Below, one piece after another: positions 55,307 to 64,000 of a stretch of DNA of 64,000 bases. Source of the stretch: Amoebidium appalachense (Eukaryota; Ichthyosporea); NCBI GenBank assembly GCA_963693365.1, contig CAVNZM010000006.1, forward strand, positions 2,604,001 through 2,668,000, read 5' to 3'. Each line of letters begins with the position of its first letter. The first letter of the stretch is position 1. A program made the position numbers and the translations under genes. The notes under the pieces are model-generated. The model was not told where the DNA came from and made no database searches. It was given only the letters and a program-made list of their open reading frames with translations.

Positions 55307-56948
55307 CTAGTTGCAACATAACAGGTGCATATTACGGGCTAGCCAAGTGTTGGCGGCGGGCGTACTCTCGGTTTTCGGGGCGGGTGTGGAGGCTGTGTAT
55401 GCGCGCCACTCGTCGGTCTCGACCTGGTGGGGCAGGTACTGCACGCGCAGCAGGCGCTTGAAGAGGCGGATGTTGAAGACCTGGCCTTTGACGGCGGGGA
55501 ACAGGCGGTCACGTGCGTCGGTGTGGATGAAGGGGGTGACGAGGAGGCCCAGCACGATGAAGGCGCAGATCCAGTAGTAGTTGAGGTTGTACACCTGCAG
55601 CGACGTGGCCCCGTACTTGGCGCGCTCGGCCTTGTAGATGAACGAGTACACCAGGCCCCCCCCATGGTGGCTCAGCCCGAGATGATTACGCCGTGCAGCG
55701 AGCTGTTGTTCTTGTTGCCAAACATGTCGCACAGGAAAGCCGGGATCAGGCCAAAGCCGCCGCCGTGCAGGGCCTGGATGATCCAGATGGACACGCAGAA
55801 GGGCCAGAAGGTCTGCTTCATGATCATGGTGGGCGCGAACAGCGTCAGGAAGAACTGCACCACCAGCAAGATCATGAACAGCGGCTTGCGCCCCAGAATG
55901 TCCGACAGCGACGCAATCAGCAGCCGGCCCGACAGGTTGAAGGCCGAGTTGATGGACACCACCGTGGACGCCATGTCGCTGTCCTTGCCAAACTGCTTCT
56001 GGCAGATGTCGGCCAGCTTGGACAGCGTCAGCACCCCGCACGTGGCGTTGCACACCAGCATGACGTACATGAGCCAGAAGTCCGCCGTCTTGAGCGACTC
56101 GATGAGCGTCATATGGAGATCACGGGCTCCTGAGCACCAGCGGCTCCACCGGGCTGCTGCCGTCCACATCCACACAGTAGCCGCTGGGCCCGGTGTGGCC
56201 CCCCCGGCCACGGCCTTTGCGCTCTTGTCGACACTGTCCTTGTCCTCCGTGGTCACCCCCGCAGTGCCGTGCATCTTCTGCTCCGTCTCGGTCATGTACT
56301 GGCTCTCAGGGGGCGTGCGCAGGGGAAAGGCGCACACAAACATGAGCACGCCGTAGATGGAGCCGACAACCATCATGGTGATGGGCACGTTATTGCTCTT
56401 GATCAGCGCGTTGATGAGCTTGGACGAGATCATGGTGCCGCCATGCCGGACACCACGCCGCGGATCTCGGGGAACCACTTCTTGGAGGGGGACACGGGGG
56501 CAATGTACATGATGCCCATGGGGATGGCCGTGATGATGCCGTGGCCCACGTACAGGGCGCTGATGGACTTGCGCCACACGGCCAGCGCCGACAGCATCAT
56601 GCCCACCCAGTACCACACGCTGCAGATCATCACGGTCTTCTTGGGCCCCCAGCGCTCGATCTGCGGGCCCATGACGGCCATGGCGTAGCTGTAGAAGCCC
56701 ACGAAGATGTTGAACATGATGGCCGCAGACCCCTTGGCCGCGCCCGTGTACTTCTCCACGGGCACGTTGTAGACGGACCACGAGTAGAACGAGCCCACGC
56801 CCAGCTGCAGAATCACGGCCGGCGGCATCATCCAGTAGCGGTTCCATGGCATCCACAGGAACACCTTCTCCGCCTCGAGCTGCCCCGCGCTGCGCCGCTG
56901 CCGCAGGTCCGAGAAGTGCCACTTCAGGAACCGTTTGATGGCCGACAG
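55307..56948 (-). pseudogene. Broken OFA-type MFS transporter copy
   Basis: Closely related to the intact gene at 63,028, in opposite orientation about 6 kb away. The ATG is CTG (56,948-56,946). A 19-bp deletion between GGC repeats (junction near 56,440) shifts the frame after GVVSGMA. Further small changes at about 56,110-56,200 (4-bp deletion, 1-bp deletion, 2-bp insertion) scramble the central loop before the frame recovers. A TGA at 55,674-55,672 with a frame change follows HGVIISG. Beyond that a second frame continues to 55,307 with transporter-like sequence (LVYSFIYK, YYWICAFIVLGLL). No promoter TATA comparable to that of the intact copy is seen. I infer a recent duplicate that has decayed. 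Confidence 0.92.
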
Positions 56949-57429
56949 TGTAGCTCTTATAAGGGCACGGGGGTAAGGGTAAGAGGGGCACCGGTCTAAG
57001 AGAAACAAGAGAGGGCAAGCTGGTGGTGTAAACAGTGTGTTTCGTTCCGAAGTTATTATTGGAGAATTGACTTTTTGACCTTTGCCGGGAGGCACCGACG
57101 TCAGACGACGCTCAGTTGCGGTGAGGGTTTTGTATGCACTGCTCCGCTGAAGCTAGAGGCCTGGCGGATGCGTGAGATTGAATGACTTGGGAGCACCCTT
57201 TACTTTTCACTGCAGGTCGCAGGGAAGTCACGGTTGGGGGTTTACGCTGTTTACTCGAGGCAAAGAGAACCAGTCTCAGGTATGGGGGGGGGTTTTGCTC
57301 GGAATATCCCCTCAGCGGTATATCATGATCACGTACATAGATGTCGGGTGGTGACTATATATCAGGGTTTACTTTCTCTACGAGACACCATAAAGACTAC
57401 AAGGAGAAATCAATTAGTTGGGGTTCCCC

Positions 57430-57431
<2 letters not shown>

Positions 57432-57487
<56 letters not shown>

Positions 57488-57519
57488 GGGCTCCCCTTGG
57501 GACACTCGGTATCAGCTGG

Positions 57520-57584
<65 letters not shown>

Positions 57585-57600
57585 GTGTGTGTGTGTGCGC
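57432..57600. repeat. 52-base T run and (GT)n array
   Basis: T over 57,432-57,483, then about 20 unique bases, then (GT)n over 57,522-57,598. It lies downstream of the minus-strand remnant at 57,606. Confidence 0.9.
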
Positions 57601-57605
57601 GTGCG

Positions 57606-58550
57606 CTATAATTTTGTAGTGATGTGTTTCTCAAGCCAATCAATACATCTAATAAACAGGTCGTAGTTACGCGTGTTTAGTATAAAATCAAGGATGTTGT
57701 AATTTACAGGTAGGCTATCTTTCTGGGTGTCTGTTGTGAATGTGACGTGTGTGTGTTGCGGTATTATGTGGTCTATCAAACTACATTTGGCAATACATGA
57801 CCGGTTAAACTGGTGTGTGTGTGTGTTGTTTGGGCATGCAAATGATGCCACCTTATACTTATTAGATCTCCACTGTATAGCACGTGTACAGTAAAAGCGT
57901 GGTAATTGATCAATAATACCATCAGCTAGAGAAAGACCAGTTCTACAGGAAGGTAATATGTATTTAGGTGTTATACATTTGCGAGTGCCATATTTGGCAA
58001 TATGGTTGAGGCGGTCAGTATATATAAAACGAGACATAATTGATAAGGCTTAGTTTTTCAAGGTGTATGCTTTCATCGGGTCTAGTGTCGTGTGGTATCT
58101 TTTTCCATTTGTTATATTGCGTGATTATCTTGTGATTGTGTACATGTTTAATAAGTAAGTGGCAGTCCAAAGTCACACACACACACTGTTGCGGGGTTTA
58201 TTTGTATTTGTGCCCAGGGGAGAAGGGGAGAGAGAGGGGAGGAAAGAGGGGAGAGGTGAGGAGGGGACAGGTCGGATAGAGAAGAGAGGGTGGGAGGGCA
58301 AATACCTCTTTAAGCGGCTTATGTGCTTATTGAATTTCAGCGCGAGATAGGATACTCTAGCAGCTATTGGGACCAGACCATATATCGAGAGCGTTACAGG
58401 CCCAGGTTTACAACAGTTGTTAGATAGAAAGGAGGCAACTTCTGCTTCAAGGAAATTTGCCAAGGGTTTAAGCGCTCTAGTTCTCTCTTTCCCAACTTGA
58501 GTTGTCCGTCTCTGAGTCTGGAAGTTCAGTGACTCATAATGAGTTGATCA
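57606..58550 (-). pseudogene. Possible decayed gene or exons of unknown family
   Basis: A less G/C-rich block with minus-strand open stretches. A 143-aa frame (58,037-57,606, starting MSRFIYTDRLNHIAKYG) is preceded by open sequence in another frame (about 58,170-58,030) and by a longer open stretch (about 58,545-58,300, including QTQRRTTQVGKERTRALKPL) that ends at a donor-like AAGAG|GTATTT with a pyrimidine-rich tract after it. The pieces do not join in one frame without a shift. I do not recognise a family. It may be an element remnant or a real gene I cannot splice. Confidence 0.3.
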
Positions 58551-59556
58551 TAATAATTAGTAAGCGAAACCACATTTGCACGGCCATACTGATAAGACGT
58601 TTGAATGCATGTACAAATAGATATATCGTGTGTGTTCTTGGCAGATAGAGCGTATATTTTGTGCATTTGTTTTCTTTTTGACCCTCTCTAACCATTCGCG
58701 ATTTCCGATTGGTTAGCTATTTGGCTCACCGTTTAGGCAACTTGATTGGTTCTTACATTTTACCTCTAGGTTCGTTCGACAAGTTGCTCGCCAACGAGCC
58801 GGCAGGGCCGGCACTCGGCAGCACTGAGAATGAGTAATTTGCAGAGCACTTACGTAACATTACAAAAAGGATAGCTTGGCGTTCATAGAATCTCCATAAT
58901 CGAATACTTGCAAAGAATATATTAGCAACTGCTAGAGGGCTACATAATATTTTCCTCCGAGTTTCTTCTAGACCTTCCTAGACTATTCGAGAGACCATAT
59001 ATAAGAACGCAAGGCCAGCTATATGGGCCAATTTGGAAAAGTCCGAGTAGCCGGGAGTCTCGGGAGGCTCGAAAGCTAGACTATGTAGCTTGAAAGCTAC
59101 ATGTTGAGTATGTAGGGAGCGGGCCCCAGCGGGGCCGCGCGGGGTGGATCGCCACCAATGCGAACTGAGTCTGACGGTTTACATTGTGCATGCACTGGTC
59201 AAGCATGATATATACGATCATATGCAATGTACCATGGCATGGCACATGCATGCATCACTGTCCACGCTAAGCCTTGTACTAAGTCTTCTGCCAGTACTTT
59301 TTGGCATGTAGGCGAGCTGTCTGCCTGTGCTTCTATTCAGCTTCAACTGTATATACGTGACTTCCGGATCCTGGGATCCACCTACGTGCACGTGCACAAA
59401 CGCCCCTGATCGCCGATCGTGACCATGCATGCAGTATCCGGATGGGCCAAATGTACATGAATATATGCTGTTCGTTTCCGTGTGACTGTGTGACGTTGAT
59501 CGGTAGTGTTAATACTGTTAAGACCTACTCTGGGAACCACTCTGGCCATATGGGAA

Positions 59557-59588
<32 letters not shown>

Positions 59589-59990
59589 GGGTTCGGGATC
59601 GCGATCGACCGTCCGGATTGTAGATGCACATGGCAGATGACCACGTGACATGTACCTGTACATGTACGCGCACTGTTGCGCACATAAAACGTTCATCGAT
59701 ATCGTGATACTGCAGCTGATACATCAAGTTATCAGTTATATACATACAAGTAGGTCTGTGCGCCGGCTGTCGCCGGCGCCAAAACATAACGAGACAGTTA
59801 TTGATGTTGGGTTGTGTGGTTGTTACCTCCCTCCCCCCTCCCCCCGGCCCCCCTCCTCCCTGGCCCCCCCGCCTCACGCTTTCCTCCCCCCTCCCCCCCC
59901 TGGCCCCCCCGCCTCACACTCCCCCCCCCCCCCCCCCCAATCCTGCAGTTGCCCGATCTGCCAAACGGTTATGACCCTTTTCCCTTTCAT

Positions 59991-60022
<32 letters not shown>

Positions 60023-60099
60023 ATTTCCTTTCCCAATCCATTCCCACCCCTCCATACTATTCCTCATAATCCCCTTGCCTTCCCTTTTCTCCCCCCCCC

Positions 60100-60130
<31 letters not shown>

Positions 60131-60344
60131 CCCACCCTCACAATTTACCAATGACCACCGCCCAGCTTGAATCACCCTAGCTCTAGTGTAAAAAAATAAT
60201 CATTATCAGCCACAAACCCTTCTAGTACACTCGCCCTAAATGTCATATTCACATTACTGAGTTGGTTTAGTTGTGTTTTTTACTATGATTTTTTTTCAAC
60301 AACTGTCTGCCTATAGCTATTAAAACATTAAAATGTACATGTGT

Positions 60345-60377
60345 TTGTGTGTGTGTGTGTGTGTGTGTGCCACCGCC

Positions 60378-60457
<80 letters not shown>
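60345..60457. repeat. (GT)n array
   Basis: GT dinucleotides interrupted once by 'ccaccgccggg' near 60,370. Confidence 0.9.
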
Positions 60458-60459
<2 letters not shown>

Positions 60460-61009
60460 ATATAGAATTTACCGTCCTCATCCCCATGTCCCCCTAAACC
60501 GGTGTTAGCAGACCTTTGAGGTTTTTGTGATTGGATTGGTAGTTCTATTAAATTTTCAAAATGTCGTTGTACCAATGATATAGTCGCCGAATTTCTCTAA
60601 AAAAAGTGCGTTCCATTCTGGGTTAGAAACGAAAACTGTTTTGATACGGGAATCACCTGATCTCTGCCGTCATTCAGCCCAGCAGACTCCGAAACCGCTG
60701 GTTTTTTTCTTTTTATTTCAAAGCCCCGAGTACGTACATCCTCTCGGGCCCAACTTTAGGGCACTATATTTGAATTTTCTCATTATCAAATATATAGTTA
60801 TTTTAGGCTTTTTCATTAGTATCTCAAGAATATTTAGCGATTTTGATGTCATAAAAACAACTAAGCAATGTTTCGATGGTTTTTGATGCCTCACAAAATG
60901 GCCTTAGGTCCCCTCCAAATTCCGGATTTGAGGTCCGGCAAACAACGCATTATATAGGTAATCATTGTGCCTATGCATGTGTGTTTATTTCTCAATTAAT
61001 CCTTATGAT

Positions 61010-61027
61010 GTCACAAGTCTGGTTATA

Positions 61028-61069
<42 letters not shown>

Positions 61070-61115
61070 TTGTTTGTGTCACAAGTCTGGTTATATCATT
61101 ATGCATTGTTTGTGT
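61010..61115. repeat. 68-bp tandem duplication split by (TA)n
   Basis: The block 'gtcacaagtctggttatatc' occurs at 61,010-61,029 and 61,078-61,097. 'atgcattgtttgtgt' follows each (61,065 and 61,101). Only the first copy has the long TA array inside it, so the duplication and the TA expansion are separate events. Confidence 0.85.
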
Positions 61116-62848
61116 TTTGTGTGTTGGTACACTCGTCACGCGGCGTGGGAGTTGTTGAGGCTGTATGCATGTGCGCATCATATATGACCGCAGCCACAAG
61201 AAGGTGCCAGGAACTACTGGAACCTTCCCCGGGCTTCTAGAAGATTCTTCTGGCCGCTCACTGGGGACCAGCTGAACGTGCATGCAATGAAGTCGGCTCA
61301 TGAATTCTTCATGGCCATGGGTGAAGCCTCAACTCTGTGCAGTCCGTGAAGCGAACTTCAAACGTACATAGCCGGTTCAACTTGATCGCAGATAACTCAT
61401 CATAGTTAACAATATGAATGTTGACTATTTCCTAGTAGCCATGTCTGTGGAAATGTTGGTCAGACTTGGTGATTGTGTCAGGTGCTTCATGATACACGGT
61501 GGTCACATTATGTCAGGCTCAGCCTACAAGGAGGCATGACGTGGGTGACACGCGCCGCCGCCACGGTGACTTGAACCCGGTTCCGAGCAATGATCAAGCG
61601 ACTGGCTGTGACGAGTGCCACTGTACGGTGGAGTCAGTGCAGTTTCAAGGTCTCTCGAGCAGGACTTGACTTGGCCTACTTAGGAGCCCTGGTAGGGAGA
61701 GAAAAAGGGCTATGTAACATATTTGAAGTCCTTTATGACGAAAACCAAGACAGGCAGCTGCAGGGAATTCTGAGACTGAAACATGACTGATTGATTCGAT
61801 CGCGGCCTCGCGCGCGCCGCGTGACTTTTCAACTTGCTTCGCGAAGTTGTCAACTTTCCGGCTGGTGATCACGGGGTCAGTTCTGTTACTGTACAACTTC
61901 TGTGATCATCGATCCACTTCTTGACGGAATCATTCAGATTCCAGAATCCAGAGGCTGGCCAACACCCACATTTATTATTCTGACCGTGTTTGTGACTTTG
62001 TGGACCACATCTGCTATGTAGAACAAGTTTCCTGTTCGCGCGAGCTGCGACCAGCAAGAGGCACCAGTGCTCAGCCCCGGGGCGGCGGTTTGCATAAAGC
62101 CCATTGGCTCTAATGAACCAATGGAGGCGTCTCCTCGCATTTTTACGCATCCAATCGTATTCGTTGGGAATTCCCTATTGCCTATTGGATCGATATAATG
62201 AGTCCCGACTCCCGAGTCCCACTCCCATAACTGTGTCTAAGGAGATGCGATTCTGGAATTCTAGTGTAGAGTACACAAATGCACGCCATGAAACCTTTTG
62301 CATTTCACACAATTTGCAGCTTATATAGACATCATCTGAGATTAAAAATTTGAATGTGCTTTTCTGCGTTTTACTGCTAATGTTCTTGTTGACGTTGTGT
62401 ACGGTTTTCTGATATATGCATTGATGCATCGTGCATATGGTGTTTTCTGTGTTTGGATGTGTTTGTTTGGTAAGCCAATCACCTTGCGCGAAATCAGGCG
62501 CTATTTTGAGATGTACAAGTTTTAGCCAATCGGAGCCTCAAAGGGGGCAAAAAAAGCCTTTGCAACTTGCAAGCTTGATATTGATAAATAATACTTTGCT
62601 GCAGGGTTGGGATTCTACCTAATTTGCACAAAACACGTACATTGAGGCTTTTAGAATATATTCTTTTTATTTTCTAAACTATTTTGCAACTTGTTTACAG
62701 CTTTCGTATCAGGTGTGTAGCATTATAAACGCTTGAATATGTAATTTTCCCTATTTTTTCAATATTTCTGGTGTTACTAAATTCATTTATTCCACTCCAC
62801 AAAAGCCCCCGCACTAAGCACTGGCTTCTGGCAATAAGGTTCAAAAAC

Positions 62849-62857
62849 TATATAAAG
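62849..62857 (+). promoter_or_regulatory. TATA box of the intact transporter gene
   Basis: TATATAAAG in the sequence 'aactatataaagccg', 171 bp upstream of the ATG. CCAAT motifs at 62,468 and 62,524 lie further upstream. Confidence 0.65.
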
Positions 62858-63027
62858 CCGTCTTGCGGTTAGTTTCCTGCATCATCCCAGGCAGCCGTTG
62901 CGTCAACGGCTCAACGCTTCACGCAAGCAGTGTACTCTTCGGCCGGACTGTCACGTTCACCATCTACGAGGCTCAACGAGTAACTGACACAACTAGTACT
63001 ACACACACACTTCTGTCACGCACGAAA

Positions 63028-64000
63028 ATGTCGGCCATCAAGCGGTTCCTGAACTGGCACTTCTCGGACCTGCGGCAGCGGCGCAGCGCGGAGCAGCTCG
63101 AGGCGGAGAAGACGTTCTTGTGGATGCCATGGAACCGCTACTGGATGATGCCGGCGGCTGTGATTCTGCAGCTGGGCGTGGGCTCGTTCTACTCGTGGTC
63201 CGTTTACAACGTGCCCGTGGAGAAGTACACGGGCGCGGCCGAGGGGTCTGCCGCCATCACGTTCAACATCTTCGTGGGCTTCTACGGTTACGCCATGGCC
63301 GTGATGGGCCCGCAGATCGAGCGCTGGGGGCCCAAGAAGACCGTGATGATCTGCAGCGTGTGGTACTGGGTGGGCATGATGCTGTCGGCGCTGGCCGTGT
63401 GGCGCAAGTCCATCGGCGCCCTGTACGTGGCCCACGGCATCATCACGGCCATCCCCATGGGCATCATGTACATTGCCCCCGTGTCCCCCTCCCAGAAGTG
63501 GTTCCCCGAGATCCGCGGCGTGGTGTCCGGCATGGCTGTGTGCGGCACGGGCGGCGGCACCATGATCTCGTCCAAGCTCATCAACGCGCTGATCAAGAGC
63601 TATGACGTGCCCATCACCATGATGGTTGTCGGCTCCATCTACGGCGTGCTCATGTTTGTGTGCGCCTTCCCCCTGCGCACGCCCCCCGAGAGCCAGTACA
63701 TGACCGAGACGGAGCAGAAGATGCACGGCACTGCGGGGGTGACCACGGAGGACAAGGACAGTGTCGACAAGAGCGCAAAGGCCGTGGCCGGGGGAGCCAC
63801 TCCCACGGGGCCCAGCGGCTACTGTGTGGATGTGGACGGCAGCAGCCCGGGGGAGCCGCTGGTGCTCAAGGAGCCCGTGATCTCCATGACGCTCATCGAG
63901 TCGCTCAAGACGGCGGACTTCTGGCTCATGTACGTCATGCTGGTGTGCAACGCCACGTGCGGGGTGCTGACGCTGTCCAAGCTGGCCGACATCTGCCAGA
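63028..64000 (+). CDS. MFS transporter, oxalate/formate antiporter (OFA) type, 5' part
   Basis: Open from ATG at 63,028 to the window edge (324 codons seen, 3' end missing). A cytoplasmic N terminus (SAIKRFLNWHFSDLRQRR) is followed by transmembrane segments beginning AAVILQLGVGSFYSWSVYN, a motif typical of OFA-family major-facilitator carriers (membrane start, G-S-F-Y-S-W-S-V-Y). Later come GPQIERWGPKKT (loop between segments 2 and 3), YVAHGIITAIPMGIMYIAP and SQKWFPEIRGVVSGMAVCGTGGG. Residues about 230-290 form a soluble central loop rich in Glu, Lys and Gly, then the second half starts SLKTADFWLMYVML. Family members exchange or symport small carboxylates; the substrate here is unknown. The start is supported by alignment with the decayed copy and by the TATA box. 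No intron is seen. Confidence 0.88.
   Translation, partial: MSAIKRFLNWHFSDLRQRRSAEQLEAEKTFLWMPWNRYWMMPAAVILQLGVGSFYSWSVYNVPVEKYTGAAEGSAAITFNIFVGFYGYAMAVMGPQIERWGPKKTVMICSVWYWVGMMLSALAVWRKSIGALYVAHGIITAIPMGIMYIAPVSPSQKWFPEIRGVVSGMAVCGTGGGTMISSKLINALIKSYDVPITMMVVGSIYGVLMFVCAFPLRTPPESQYMTETEQKMHGTAGVTTEDKDSVDKSAKAVAGGATPTGPSGYCVDVDGSSPGEPLVLKEPVISMTLIESLKTADFWLMYVMLVCNATCGVLTLSKLADICQ

Larger units (their letters stand above)
58551..62848. other. Intergenic region, no gene seen
   Basis: Mostly unique, A/T-richer than the first half of the window, with C/G runs at 59,560-59,587 and 59,830-60,127, (GT)n at 60,345-60,457 and (TA)n at 61,032-61,066. CCAAT/ATTGG motifs recur near 58,700-58,750, 62,100-62,190, 62,468 and 62,524, the last two upstream of the transporter gene. 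A 19-20-base block is directly repeated around the TA array. Confidence 0.5.

Noticed and set aside
61525-61575. tRNA-like T-arm on the minus strand (GGGTTCAAGTC)
   Set aside because: The flanking five-base stems do not pair and no matching acceptor or anticodon arms are found.
63016-63726. 236-aa minus-strand His/Gly-rich frame
   Set aside because: It is the antisense shadow of the intact transporter gene; the same shadow appears on the opposite strand of the decayed copy.

Overview
This 64 kb window comes from the nuclear genome of a microbial eukaryote, probably a free-living protist or alga. The lineage cannot be fixed from the sequence alone. Evidence for this is a set of spliceosomal GT-AG introns, TATA-type promoters, a RAP-domain organelle RNA-binding protein, a fused beta-alpha nitrile hydratase of the kind known from choanoflagellates and some algae, and low gene density with very abundant simple repeats. 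Most long open frames in the window are translations of poly-G/poly-C, (CA)n/(GT)n or (TC)n tracts and are not genes. Exon joins below were read by eye; they keep frame throughout and rebuild known protein families.

Layout. Positions 1-6,360 hold a decayed tandem array of about 2.9-kb units with no gene. Positions 7,137-9,017 (minus) encode a two-exon Ala/Pro-rich secreted or single-pass membrane protein with a 16-residue repeat. Positions 11,874-19,785 (minus) encode a six-exon monoacylglycerol-lipase-like alpha/beta hydrolase whose nucleophile serine is glycine. Positions 19,915-26,058 are intergenic repeats, including a palindromic-satellite element with inverted ends. Positions 26,059-28,665 (minus) encode a single-exon RAP-domain protein, divergent from a six-exon Co-type nitrile hydratase (29,462-36,843, plus). 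Positions 39,879-48,434 (plus) encode an 11-exon, intact hAT-transposase-derived protein with an N-terminal BED finger. Positions 48,435-55,306 are repeats. Positions 55,307-56,948 (minus) are a broken copy of an OFA-type MFS transporter. An intact copy with a TATA promoter begins at 63,028 (plus) and runs off the window.

The genes do not form an obvious pathway. The main shared feature is intron structure. Nearly all predicted introns are packed with long C or G homopolymers and GT/CA repeats, while the exons are free of them. Several introns start with GT-repeat plus G-run and end with C-run plus CA-repeat, so the two ends are complementary and could pair in the transcript. A 452-bp repeat with a poly-C end has entered introns of two genes and an intergenic site, and carries an exon-like cassette with good splice signals.
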